Shown here: piece by piece, positions 9,429-18,165 of the stretch
Layout of the letters: every line of letters begins with the position of its first letter
Position numbering within the stretch: position 1 is the first letter of the stretch
Source of the DNA: Bacteroides zhangwenhongii
GTDB lineage: Bacteria > Bacteroidota > Bacteroidia > Bacteroidales > Bacteroidaceae
Direction: 5' to 3'
Assembly: GCF_009193325.2 (NCBI RefSeq)
Contig: NZ_CP059856.1
Location: forward strand, 3,472,001 to 3,536,000
DNA length: 64,000 bases
The notes under the pieces: generated by a model
The model's database searches: none
What the model saw: the letters and a program-made list of their open reading frames with translations, nothing else
Told to the model about the DNA's origin: nothing
Made by a program: the position numbers and the translations under genes

Positions 9429-9547
9429 ATTGATTATTAAAACAAATAGAAGCTATAAGACGTTCATCTTAAAAGAAGCCATTGTAAAACTTAAAACTCG
9501 ATACAGCATGAAAGCATCCAACACAACTTCCTATAGATTCTTTGTAG

Positions 9548-9619
9548 TAGCCCCGAGGGGAATCGAACCCCTATCTAAAGTTTAGGAAACTTCTATTCTA
9601 TCCGTTGAACTACAAGGCC
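9548..9619 (-). tRNA. tRNA-Arg, anticodon CCU
   Basis: On the minus strand a 72-base cloverleaf folds. The acceptor arm is GGCCTTG with CGGGGCT; the anticodon stem is GAAGT/ACTTT around loop TTCCTAA (anticodon CCT, reading AGG); the T-arm is AGGGG-TTCGATT-CCCCT; the discriminator base is A. The 3' CCA is not encoded. Three of the seven acceptor pairs are G-U wobbles (positions 1-72, 5-68, 6-67). It lies alone between the secDF terminator and the korA promoter. Confidence 0.93.
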
Positions 9620-9736
9620 GTTCCTATTTTGATTGCAAAGATAACGGTTTCTGTTGATTTAACAAGAATAAAAATACAGGTTCCTTCCAGATATTTCAAA
9701 TATTTTGCGTCAATAGGACAATAAAGTACGTTTTAT

Positions 9737-9767
9737 TTTGATAATTCGATTAACTTTCCGACCTTTG
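9737..9767 (+). promoter_or_regulatory. Sigma-ABfr-type promoter of korAB
   Basis: TTTG (9737-9740), a 19-base spacer, then GACCTTTG (9760-9767), one mismatch from TAnnTTTG. Transcription should start near 9774, about 50 bases before the chosen korA ATG. Confidence 0.65.
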
Positions 9768-9822
9768 CGCTCACAAATTGAAAGTAAAAACAGTTTTTAA
9801 ATTAAATATAGTAATTAAAGTT

Positions 9823-11670
9823 ATGGCAGACGAAATGATGGTTAAAGAATTGGAGGAGGTAGTAGTACGTTTCTCCGGCGACTCCGGTGACGGTATGCAG
9901 TTGGCCGGCAACATCTTCTCGACCGTGTCGGCTACGATTGGCAATGACATCAGTACATTCCCCGACTATCCGGCAGATATCCGCGCACCGCAAGGTTCAC
10001 TAACCGGTGTTTCCGGTTTTCAGGTACACATCGGTGCAGAAAAGGTTTATACTCCGGGAGACAAATGCGATGTATTGGTAGCTATGAATGCCGCCGCATT
10101 GAAAACACAATATAAATTTGCAAAATCCACCGCCTGTATCATCATCGACACAGACGCCTTTCAAAAATCAGATTTAGATAAAGCGGCATTCACCACCGAT
10201 AATCCTATTGAAGAAATGGGTATCAAGCAGGACGTAATCGCAGCACCTATCTCGCAGATGGTAAAAGACTGTCTGGCAGATACGGGAATGGATAATAAGT
10301 CCATGCTGAAATGCCGTAATATGTTTGCCGTAGGACTGGTATGCTGGTTGTTCAACCGCGACCTTAACATAGCGGAAGACTTTATCCGCGAGAAATTCTC
10401 CAAGAAACCGGAAATAGCGGAAGCAAATATCAAAGTAGTTCGTGCCGGATATGACTACGGACACAACACACACGCTTCCGTAGCACATACATATAAGATT
10501 GAAAGTAAAGCAGCCATTCCCGGGAAATATATGGATATCACCGGAAATAAGGCGACTGCATACGGATTCATCGCAGCTGCAGAGAAAGCCGGACTGAAAC
10601 TCTATTTAGGGTCTTACCCTATTACTCCTGCAACAGATGTGTTGCATGAACTCTCAAAACATAAATCATTGGGCGTGACCACCGTGCAATGTGAAGATGA
10701 GATTGCCGGTTGTGCTTCTGCTATCGGTGCTTCATACGCCGGTGCATTAGCTGTTACTTCCACCTCAGGACCTGGTATCTGTTTGAAATCAGAAGCCATG
10801 AACTTGGCCGTTATCATGGAATTGCCATTGGTCGTATTGGATGTACAACGTGGCGGCCCCGCTACCGGTCTACCGACCAAATCGGAACAAACAGATCTGT
10901 TGCAAGTTCTCTTCGGCCGTAACGGTGAAAGCCCTATGCCTGTCATTGCCGCGACATCACCTACGGACTGCTTTGACTCAGCCTATATGGCCGCTAAGAT
11001 CGCTTTGGAACACATGACTCCGGTCGTGTTGTTGACAGACGCATTTGTTGCCAATGGTTCAGGTGCATGGAAATTGCCTAAATTGGCTAATTATCCTGCT
11101 ATCAACCCTCCTTACGTACGTCCGGAAATGTCGGAAACCTGGACACCGTATCAACGGGACCCGCAGACAGGTGTTCGCTATTGGGCAGTTCCGGGTACAG
11201 AAGGATTCACTCATGTACTGGGAGGTCTTGAAAAAGACAACAAGACAGGAGCTATCTCAACTGATCCGGAAAACCATGACTTGATGACGCGGTTACGCCA
11301 GCAGAAAATTGCCAATATCGAAGTACCTGACGTAGAAGTTGAAGGCGACAAAGAAGATGCCGAATTGCTGATTGTAGGTTTCGGAGGTACTTACGGACAT
11401 TTACATGCCGCTATGGACGAACTCCGTGCTAATGGCAAGAAAGTAGCATTAGCACACTTTAAGTTCATCAATCCTCTTCCAAAGAATACGGCAGCCTTGA
11501 TGAAGAAATACAAAAAAGTGGTGGTAGCCGAGCAAAATATGGGACAGTTTGCCGGATATCTCCGTATGAAGGTGGACGGTTTCGTTCCTTATCAGTTCAA
11601 CCAAGTGAAAGGACAGCCCTTTGTTGTCAATGAGCTGGTCAATGCATTCACTGAGATTATCAACAAGTAA
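9823..11670 (+). CDS. korA: 2-oxoacid:ferredoxin oxidoreductase, fused gamma/alpha subunit (2-oxoglutarate type)
   Basis: I start at the ATG at 9823 (MADEMMVKELEEV, 615 residues). A TTG at 9778 would add 15 residues that overlap the presumed transcription start region. The N-terminal gamma domain (about residues 10-190) carries FSGDSGDGMQLAGNIFS, and the alpha domain follows from about 230 with YPITPATDVLHEL, CEDEIAGCASAIGASYAG and TSTSGPGICLKSEAMNLA. The gamma-alpha fusion is typical of KorA. With KorB it oxidatively decarboxylates 2-oxoglutarate to succinyl-CoA, or runs in reverse for CO2 fixation, with ferredoxin as electron carrier, in the cytoplasm of an anaerobe. The partner gene follows after 12 bases. 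Which 2-oxoacid is used is inferred from the family only. Confidence 0.93.
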   Translation: MADEMMVKELEEVVVRFSGDSGDGMQLAGNIFSTVSATIGNDISTFPDYPADIRAPQGSLTGVSGFQVHIGAEKVYTPGDKCDVLVAMNAAALKTQYKFAKSTACIIIDTDAFQKSDLDKAAFTTDNPIEEMGIKQDVIAAPISQMVKDCLADTGMDNKSMLKCRNMFAVGLVCWLFNRDLNIAEDFIREKFSKKPEIAEANIKVVRAGYDYGHNTHASVAHTYKIESKAAIPGKYMDITGNKATAYGFIAAAEKAGLKLYLGSYPITPATDVLHELSKHKSLGVTTVQCEDEIAGCASAIGASYAGALAVTSTSGPGICLKSEAMNLAVIMELPLVVLDVQRGGPATGLPTKSEQTDLLQVLFGRNGESPMPVIAATSPTDCFDSAYMAAKIALEHMTPVVLLTDAFVANGSGAWKLPKLANYPAINPPYVRPEMSETWTPYQRDPQTGVRYWAVPGTEGFTHVLGGLEKDNKTGAISTDPENHDLMTRLRQQKIANIEVPDVEVEGDKEDAELLIVGFGGTYGHLHAAMDELRANGKKVALAHFKFINPLPKNTAALMKKYKKVVVAEQNMGQFAGYLRMKVDGFVPYQFNQVKGQPFVVNELVNAFTEIINK

Positions 11671-11682
11671 AATCAAGAAATT

Positions 11683-12687
11683 ATGAGCGAATATACAGCT
11701 AAAGACTTTAAAAAAGGACAGCCACGCTGGTGTCCGGGATGTGGTGACCACTTTTTCCTGGCTTCGTTACACAAGGCTATGGCAGAAATCGGTGTCGCTC
11801 CATGGGATACGGCAGTAATTTCCGGTATCGGTTGTTCCAGCCGCCTTCCTCACTATATGAATACATACGGTATGAATACAATTCACGGTCGTGCCGCCGC
11901 TATCGCGACAGGGTGCAAAGTCGCTAACCCCAAACTAACCGTATGGCAGGTAAGCGGTGACGGTGACGGTCTTGCTATCGGAGGTAACCATTTCATTCAT
12001 GCCAACCGACGCAATATCGACATCAACATGATCTTGCTCAACAACCGTATCTATGGTCTGACTAAAGGACAATACTCACCCACTTCACCGCGTGGTTTTG
12101 TCAGCAAATCTTCTCCCTACGGCACCGTAGAAGACCCGTTCAATCCGGCTGAACTATGCTTTGGCGCACGCGGACATTTTTTCGCACGTGCTGTTGCCAC
12201 AGATGCTCCCGGTACGATAGACATATTGAAAGCTGCCTATAATCATAAGGGCACTGCTGTCTGCGAGATTTTACAGAACTGCGTCATCTTCAATGATGGT
12301 ACACACAACTCCGTATATAACAAGGAAGGGCGTGCCAAGAATGCGATTTATCTGGAACATGGCAAACCGATGTTATTCGGTGAAAACAAGGAATTCGGAT
12401 TAATGCAGGAAGGTTTTGGGCTGAAAGTAGTGAAACTAGGCGAGAACGGTATCACAGAAAAAGATATTTTGATACATGATGCACACTGCCAGGACAACAC
12501 ACTCCAGTTAAAGCTAGCCTTGATGGAAGGCCCTGACTTCCCCATCGCACTTGGTGTCATCCGCGATGTAGACGCTCCGACTTATAATGATGCGGTAGAA
12601 GCACAAATCGAAGAAGTAAAAAGCAAAAAGAAATACCATAATTTCGAGGAGCTTTTGATGACTAATGATATTTGGGAAGTGAAATAA
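11683..12687 (+). CDS. korB: 2-oxoacid:ferredoxin oxidoreductase, beta subunit (2-oxoglutarate type)
   Basis: A 334-residue thiamine-diphosphate subunit. Motifs: RWCPGCGDHFFLASLHKAM near the N-terminus, GIGCSSRLPHYMNTYG, and the ThDP/Mg motif SGDGDGLAIGGNHFIHANRR followed by NNRIYGLTKGQYSPTS, which is typical of KorB. The CPGCGD cluster-type motif is retained. It begins 12 bases after korA and the pair ends at the hairpin at 12709-12748, so korAB form a two-gene operon. The length is normal for the family. Confidence 0.94.
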   Translation: MSEYTAKDFKKGQPRWCPGCGDHFFLASLHKAMAEIGVAPWDTAVISGIGCSSRLPHYMNTYGMNTIHGRAAAIATGCKVANPKLTVWQVSGDGDGLAIGGNHFIHANRRNIDINMILLNNRIYGLTKGQYSPTSPRGFVSKSSPYGTVEDPFNPAELCFGARGHFFARAVATDAPGTIDILKAAYNHKGTAVCEILQNCVIFNDGTHNSVYNKEGRAKNAIYLEHGKPMLFGENKEFGLMQEGFGLKVVKLGENGITEKDILIHDAHCQDNTLQLKLALMEGPDFPIALGVIRDVDAPTYNDAVEAQIEEVKSKKKYHNFEELLMTNDIWEVK

Positions 12688-12708
12688 TCACACTATCCGT
12701 AGAAAGAT

Positions 12709-12748
12709 AAAGGCGTAGATCGAGAAGTAATTCTCTTTCTACGCCTTT
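12709..12748. terminator. Terminator after korB, probably shared with PUL 1
   Basis: AAAGGCGTAG pairs with CTACGCCTTT; an inner arm pairs GAGAA with TTCTC. T and A runs flank both sides, so it may end korAB (+) and the last PUL 1 gene (-, ending at 12865). Confidence 0.75.
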
Positions 12749-12864
12749 GTCATTCTCCAGGATAACCCATTTTTGGGGGGATGAGGTTCTATTATTGTCC
12801 TCTTTTGTTTTTCTTATCAAATAAGCCTGGTTTAAGACTGGTCAAATGTGACTTTACGAGGAAA

Positions 12865-15345
12865 TTAGAACGAGTATGAACCGGAAAGTTCAACCGTAGC
12901 TTTCAAAGGTAATTGATTGGAAGCCGGGCCGACAAGAATTTCAAAAGCTCCTTTCTCTACTACAAAACGGTGCTGATTCATATCATAAAAAGAAAATGCA
13001 TCCTCATTTAACACTACAGAAATCCGCTTCTTCTCACCTTTCTTCAAGAATACCTTTTCATATCCTTTCAGTTCTTTCAGAGGACGGGGAACAGAAGATT
13101 CTATATCATGCACATACACCTGCACCACTTCCGAGGCGTCCATCTTACCTGTATTCTCTATATCAAAGCTAACTGTAACCTGATGTTCACCCGTTTTCTC
13201 CGCAGACATATTGCTATAAGCAAAAGTGGTATAGGACAATCCGTAACCAAACGGATAGAAAGGTTCTTTTCCCGAACGGTCGTATCCACGATAACCGACA
13301 AAGACACCCTCGGAATAATCTACACGTTTAATCTCTGCCTTTAAGTTCTCGTAATAACTACCATGCACCGGATTATCTTCCCATTTCTTTTCGATAGAAA
13401 TCGGTAGCTTTCCGCTTGGAGAAATCTTGCCGGTCAGGATTTCAGCTATCGCCTGTCCGCCTTCCTGTCCCGGATACCAGGCCATAAGAATAGCTTTTGC
13501 GGCATCATGCCAGTTGGTGAAATCCACACCGCCACCGGCGTTCAGTACAACCACGACATTGGGATGCATGGAGGCAATCTTTTTGATAAACAATTCCTGA
13601 TACCGGAGCAAAGCAAACGGACGGTCAAAACCTTCGCCTTCCGTGTTACTGTTGAAGCCTGTGCAGAACACTACATTGTCCACTTTCGCCAATCCTTGAC
13701 GAAGTTTCGCCTCATTAAGGCTATAAGCGTTGAAGCGGATAATTGCTGAAGATATATTATCAAAGAATTCAATCCGGAAACGATATTCCTTACCGCCCTC
13801 AACCGGAAGTTCAACTTCACGGCTGGAGTAAGAATGATTTCCCCAGTCGCCTGTAATGTGCTTGTCGTTCACAAACAAACGATAACCGTCATCACCACCG
13901 ATGTGAAGTTTCAACTGACCGTCTGCCTGTGGAACATAACAGGCCGTCCAACGGACTGAAAAGCCATCTGTGAGAAAACCATCCAACGGTGCACCATATC
14001 CCCAGTCATAATCAACAGAGGACTCCGTACGTACAACTTCCGGCTGTCCCGAAAGCGTCTTGTTCTTAAAGTATTCAGCCTTGAAGCCTTTCACCTGACG
14101 ATTAGCATCTGTATAAAACTCATTGACAATATTTTCATAAATCACATCATCCGTCAATAATACCAGATTCTTTTTCTTCAGTTCTTTCAAGCCTTGAGCC
14201 ACTGAAACGGTAGAAAAAGGAGTGACAAAACCACTGCCGCCACCGGTAGGAATCAAATCTGCATTAGGCCCCATTACAGCTGTTTTTCCTTTTAATGGAA
14301 GCAGGTTTGCTTCATTCTTCAACAATACCACCCCTTCGCGTGCCAGCTCCAAAGCTGTCTGGCGAGAGAATGGATTATCCTCTGCGATGCTGCTATCTTT
14401 CTGTTCCTTATCAAGCATACCATAAGCAATCAGCGTTTGCAGGATATGCTGTACTTTAAGGTTGATGGTTTCTTCGGTCACTGTACCGGTTTTGATGGCG
14501 GGGATGAGGTTATCGGCATTCATGAAACGTCCTTTCGGCATTTCAAGGTCAAGTCCGGCATTGGCAGCGCCTACGGCGGAATATACGGAAGTCCAGTCAG
14601 ACATCAGGATCCCTTTGAAGCCCCAAAGATTGCGCAGGACATCAATATTCAGCCATTTATGCTCGGTGGCATGAACACCGTTCAGGAGATTGTAGCTGTT
14701 CATCACTGCACTCACATTGGCTTCCTGTACGGCCTTGCGGAAAGCCGGAAAATAAATCTCATGCAAAGTACGCTCGTCTATGTCCGAACTCGCATGGTGG
14801 CGGCTCCATTCCTGGTTGTTGGCGGCAAAGTGCTTGATGGTGGCAATCACTCCTTCCGATTGCACGCCCAAAATATATTGTTTGGCTGTTTCACCCGTCA
14901 AGTAAGGGTCTTCACCAAAGTATTCAAAATTGCGGCCACACAGGGGAGCACGATAGATATTCACCCCTGGTCCCAACAGAATGCTGACTCCACGGGACTT
15001 TGCATCTTGCCCTAATCCCTGCCCCAATTTATAAAGCAAGCTCCGATTCCAAGTAGAAGCGGAAAGAATACCAGATGGATAAAGAGTACTTTTCGGTGCA
15101 TGATTGCGGATCCCCTGCGGTCCATCTGCCAGTCTTATTTCAGGGATTCCCAAACGAGGAATTGCACGCAAAGAAAAGCTCGTAAATCCGGAGATATACT
15201 CTATTTTCTCTTGCAGAGTCATTTTAGATACAATCTCCTTCGCGCGTTGCTCGGCTTGGGGAGTAATGCTTTGTGCATAGGTCAGAATGCTGCAGGTGAA
15301 CATACAAAGACCAATAATGCCTGTTTTCTTTTTCATGGTAATCAT
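12865..15345 (-). CDS. GH3 glycoside hydrolase with inserted PA14 domain
   Basis: An 826-residue secreted GH3 enzyme. A signal peptide ends near residue 25 (LTYAQ). The GH3 N-terminal barrel (about 30-310) shows RLADGPQGIR (Asp74), KHFAANNQE and the nucleophile in GILMSDW (Asp250). The GH3 C-terminal sandwich is split by a PA14 domain at about residues 420-560 (FKAEYF, DGQLKLHIGGDDGYRLFVND, EYRFRIEFFD). An Fn3-like domain closes the protein (about 735-815, PRPLKELKGYEKVFLKKGEKK). The architecture is that of beta-glucosidase/beta-xylosidase-type GH3 enzymes, and the PA14 insert usually shapes substrate choice. The start may be ATG 15345 or 15336. It is the last gene of PUL 1 and lies just after a decayed GH3 fragment. 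The exact sugar is unknown. Confidence 0.92.
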   Translation of the reverse strand: MITMKKKTGIIGLCMFTCSILTYAQSITPQAEQRAKEIVSKMTLQEKIEYISGFTSFSLRAIPRLGIPEIRLADGPQGIRNHAPKSTLYPSGILSASTWNRSLLYKLGQGLGQDAKSRGVSILLGPGVNIYRAPLCGRNFEYFGEDPYLTGETAKQYILGVQSEGVIATIKHFAANNQEWSRHHASSDIDERTLHEIYFPAFRKAVQEANVSAVMNSYNLLNGVHATEHKWLNIDVLRNLWGFKGILMSDWTSVYSAVGAANAGLDLEMPKGRFMNADNLIPAIKTGTVTEETINLKVQHILQTLIAYGMLDKEQKDSSIAEDNPFSRQTALELAREGVVLLKNEANLLPLKGKTAVMGPNADLIPTGGGSGFVTPFSTVSVAQGLKELKKKNLVLLTDDVIYENIVNEFYTDANRQVKGFKAEYFKNKTLSGQPEVVRTESSVDYDWGYGAPLDGFLTDGFSVRWTACYVPQADGQLKLHIGGDDGYRLFVNDKHITGDWGNHSYSSREVELPVEGGKEYRFRIEFFDNISSAIIRFNAYSLNEAKLRQGLAKVDNVVFCTGFNSNTEGEGFDRPFALLRYQELFIKKIASMHPNVVVVLNAGGGVDFTNWHDAAKAILMAWYPGQEGGQAIAEILTGKISPSGKLPISIEKKWEDNPVHGSYYENLKAEIKRVDYSEGVFVGYRGYDRSGKEPFYPFGYGLSYTTFAYSNMSAEKTGEHQVTVSFDIENTGKMDASEVVQVYVHDIESSVPRPLKELKGYEKVFLKKGEKKRISVVLNEDAFSFYDMNQHRFVVEKGAFEILVGPASNQLPLKATVELSGSYSF

Positions 15346-15371
15346 GTGTTTAATATGGAATGTGCAAAAAA

Positions 15372-15478
15372 CTATATCTTTCAGTTCTACTTTAACAGTT
15401 TGGTCCTACAGTAGAATATTCTTCGGCCTTGACAGGTTGTTTTTCAAGGTGCTTCAACTCTTCTACAAGGTACAGAAC
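15372..15478 (-). pseudogene. Remnant of a second GH3 gene (C-terminal fragment with internal deletion)
   Basis: In one minus-strand frame (about 15478-15419) the DNA reads LVEELKHLEKQPVKAEE, matching PVKELKYFEKQSIKAGE of the intact GH3 at 25059-27266. By my count about 43 of 51 bases agree. After a collapse at the GE codons the reading frame shifts, and the fragment ends with DQTVKVELKD, matching DQKVKIELTD at the C-terminus of the same GH3. The roughly 40 residues normally between these parts are missing. There is no start codon and the rest of the gene is gone. The first part overlaps the 3' end of the DUF4886 gene in another frame. Confidence 0.75.
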
Positions 15479-16328
15479 ATAAGTCAGTCACTTTATACGG
15501 GTGTTTTACAGCCGCATGGGCAGCCTTTTGAGCAACAGTTTTCCGCGCCTCATCCAACCCTTCCGGTCCATAAGGATTCCCGACTACATTGTGTTTGAAA
15601 ATGCGCTCAAACCAGGTGCAGGCAGCGGTATAACGTCCAACCTTCACATCCAGATGATAGCCATCCCTATTCAGATGATCACCGATGAAAGAGGTACGCG
15701 CATTTTGTATAGCAGTGCCCGAAGGGATGATAATCTTTACCTTATTCGCCTTAGCCGCTTTCTTCACCGCATCGACAATGGCCTGATACATGGTCAGTTG
15801 GTCACGGTTATAGTTCTTAAATCCACTATGCTTGGAAGTAGACGCATATGCCCAGGTCTGGTGCAACATCAGCTTTGTTTTCCTCGGAAGGCGCACTTTT
15901 ACATATTCTATAAGTTCTGGCAGAGAGGCTTCATACGTCTCATACATTCCCGAAAAAGGACTTGCCTGTTGCAAACTGACATAATCCCAGTCTTCATCTG
16001 CCAGTACCGTTTCCAAAGACATCTTGCTCTTTTCCCGCTTCTTTCCATCCGTGCCAATTTTCCGGTAGGCATAGGCAGAAGCATTGTCACGGGCATTTTT
16101 CACATGACGTTCCAAGGAACAACCACCAATATACATATTACCGATTATGGTTGAAATGCCTTCGGCTTCTGCAAGTTCATGCAAATATTGCTCCACCGCA
16201 TCTTGCGAAAAGCTATTGCCAATCGCCAATATCTTAACCACTTTCCGCTGTCCGTACGCTCCCACTGCCAAAATGAGTAGCATAAACATACAAATCGCTA
16301 CAATTCTATATTTCTTCATCACAATCAA
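15444..16328 (-). CDS. DUF4886 domain protein (SGNH-hydrolase-like), secreted; C-terminus altered
   Basis: A 294-residue protein (ATG at 16328, or more likely 16319 at MKKY) with a signal peptide ending near GAYGQ. The DUF4886 domain starts at KILAIGNSFSQDAVEQYL, which looks like SGNH block I (Ser39 in GNSFS). It ends with the block V-like NRDGYHLDV (Asp222, His225), so an esterase or acyl-hydrolase role is plausible (inference). It matches the central part of the DUF4886 lipoprotein at 27414-29231 up to VTD. After that, the last 12 or so residues (LCSVPCRRVEAP) come from an out-of-frame reading of the GH3 remnant. The protein is therefore a truncated or re-ended version. It lies 12 bases after the GH2 gene in the same transcript. 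Confidence 0.85.
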   Translation of the reverse strand: MIVMKKYRIVAICMFMLLILAVGAYGQRKVVKILAIGNSFSQDAVEQYLHELAEAEGISTIIGNMYIGGCSLERHVKNARDNASAYAYRKIGTDGKKREKSKMSLETVLADEDWDYVSLQQASPFSGMYETYEASLPELIEYVKVRLPRKTKLMLHQTWAYASTSKHSGFKNYNRDQLTMYQAIVDAVKKAAKANKVKIIIPSGTAIQNARTSFIGDHLNRDGYHLDVKVGRYTAACTWFERIFKHNVVGNPYGPEGLDEARKTVAQKAAHAAVKHPYKVTDLCSVPCRRVEAP

Positions 16329-16340
16329 CTATAACTATAC

Positions 16341-18137
16341 TTATTGGTTATTCCTCCTTTTCATGTAATAATCTCTCATCAGATACCACGCTTTCTTACG
16401 CATACCCTGATCGGATATGAGTCCCTTACGGTTCCAGCCATCCTGATTGGTAGGGTGAAAACGGAACGGAGAACGGAAATCGAACAAAATCCAGGGCGAT
16501 ACTCCACGCAGGTTCGGGATATTGTCGAACATACGGATATTGTCTCTATATAAACGTGCCTGATACTCTTCACTCCAAGAGCTGACTACGTTCTCATCAC
16601 CGGATTGACCATACAATGCTTCACCGCCAAATTCTGAGATAATCAACGGTTTGTCCGTCACAACTTCCCATATAGCGTCTTTCGGTTCAACGGGCCACGG
16701 ATGGTACCAACCCATATATTTATTGATAGCAACAACGTCTAGTTGGGAAGTAAAAGAATCTTCCATCACAAAACGCTGTTTTCCGCTATCAAAACGCACA
16801 AGATCAAAAGCGGCGACATATAGGCGGGTAGTGTCCAGCTGTTTGCCTGTTTCGAGCAGGGAAGTAAGGAATTTATTCCGCTCCTCGGAAGGCTGTGTTT
16901 CATTGGCAACACCCCAGTAGCCCACCGCACAGCGGTTCTGGTCGCGCCGAATCATTTCAGAGAGCATTCTCTGCGCTTTCTTACGGGTTTCATTGTCTGT
17001 AAAGTCAATGCCTTGCCAAATGGGAATCTCCTGCCAGAGAAGGAAGCCCATCTTTTCTGCCAGGCGTACCGTGTATTCATTCTGCGGATAATGAGCCAGG
17101 CGAATCATGTTCACACCAAGCGCTTTCGCTTCGTTTAGCAGCATAGCAGCATCGGCTTCCGAGAAAGCACGCCCCATACGCTGCGGAATTTCTTCGTGGA
17201 AAGAGATACAGCACATAAATGTAGGTTTCCCGTTCAGGCAAATATCTGTACCTTTCACTGTGATGTTGCGGAAGCCTATTTGCTCTTCTATGCGGTCGGT
17301 ACTTGAAGATATGGTTACTCCATAGAGTTTCGGTTCCTCCGGCGACCAGCGTTGCAGCTTCTTTGCGTTCAATACAGTTTCTGCTTTCCCTGCCGCATCG
17401 GTGGTAAGCTCCACATTGATTTTAAGTTCGGGGATGGCAACTGCTACTTTCTCACCTGCTTTTTTATCAGAAAGACGAACACGGACGATGATACGGTCGG
17501 GAACATTCTTATCCAGTTGGATGAAATAATCTTCTATAAATGTCCGGGGAGTTTTCACCAACAGCACATCTCTTGTGATACCACCATAGTTCCACCAGTC
17601 AAATGCCATAGCGGGAATGGCGTCTTTGGTACGGCGATTGTTCACTTCTACCGTCAGAAAGTTATCACCGTCTTTCAACAGGTCTGTTACTTCTACCTGA
17701 AAAGGGGTGAAACCACCTTCGTGCTCCGCTATCTCTTTTCCGTTCAAGTAGACTTTACAACGATAGCTGACAGCACTGAAATAAAGGAACTGACGTTTGT
17801 CTACCAAACGTTTGGCAGCAAAGTGACGGCCATACCATACAGTGCCTTCGTAATATTTTAATTCGGGCAATTGAGAGTTCCAATCTCCCGGTACATTAAG
17901 ACGCAATCCGCTTTCGAATGCGTATTCGTAGAAATCAGTATTTCCTTTCGGTTGCTGATTCTCATAGATTTTCATTCGTTGCCCCTGGTCGTACAGGTCG
18001 ATGATAGCATTCCATTTACCATTCAATGAATGGATATCACGACCGTATACATTTGTCATCAGTTCTTGTGCCATAGCACTTCCTGCAAAAGCGGTCAGCA
18101 ACAAGAGAGATAGGCTTAATTTTTTAGCTATTTTCAT
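16341..18137 (-). CDS. GH2 glycoside hydrolase, beta-glucuronidase-like
   Basis: A 598-residue secreted GH2 enzyme, the typical beta-glucuronidase length. The signal peptide ends near SAMAQ. Domains in order: sugar-binding jelly roll (about 30-195), Ig-like (200-295), TIM barrel (300-598). The acid/base is Glu413 in GVANETQ and the nucleophile is Glu502 in IISEFGGEA. NKYMGWYHPW resembles the N-x-Y-x-G-W-Y signature of uidA-type glucuronidases. It would remove non-reducing beta-glucuronic acid in the periplasm. The KGICIHEE-like motif of the family reads FMCCISFHEE here, a mild divergence. It is followed after 12 bases by DUF4886 and preceded by the CE7 esterase after 28 bases. Beta-galactosidase activity is the main alternative. 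Confidence 0.88.
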   Translation of the reverse strand: MKIAKKLSLSLLLLTAFAGSAMAQELMTNVYGRDIHSLNGKWNAIIDLYDQGQRMKIYENQQPKGNTDFYEYAFESGLRLNVPGDWNSQLPELKYYEGTVWYGRHFAAKRLVDKRQFLYFSAVSYRCKVYLNGKEIAEHEGGFTPFQVEVTDLLKDGDNFLTVEVNNRRTKDAIPAMAFDWWNYGGITRDVLLVKTPRTFIEDYFIQLDKNVPDRIIVRVRLSDKKAGEKVAVAIPELKINVELTTDAAGKAETVLNAKKLQRWSPEEPKLYGVTISSSTDRIEEQIGFRNITVKGTDICLNGKPTFMCCISFHEEIPQRMGRAFSEADAAMLLNEAKALGVNMIRLAHYPQNEYTVRLAEKMGFLLWQEIPIWQGIDFTDNETRKKAQRMLSEMIRRDQNRCAVGYWGVANETQPSEERNKFLTSLLETGKQLDTTRLYVAAFDLVRFDSGKQRFVMEDSFTSQLDVVAINKYMGWYHPWPVEPKDAIWEVVTDKPLIISEFGGEALYGQSGDENVVSSWSEEYQARLYRDNIRMFDNIPNLRGVSPWILFDFRSPFRFHPTNQDGWNRKGLISDQGMRKKAWYLMRDYYMKRRNNQ

Positions 18138-18165
18138 TTATCTATCAGTTTGTGGTATTAGTATA

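Noticed and set aside
9778..9822. N-terminal extension of KorA from a TTG codon
   Set aside because: The extension is encoded at the expected transcription start, and the family N-terminus begins at the ATG at 9823.
14437..15015. 192-codon open frame on the plus strand inside GH3-PA14
   Set aside because: It is antisense to a well-supported GH3 gene and the translation has no recognisable domain.
15501..16154. 217-codon open frame on the plus strand
   Set aside because: It is antisense to the DUF4886 gene, with no promoter or family signature.
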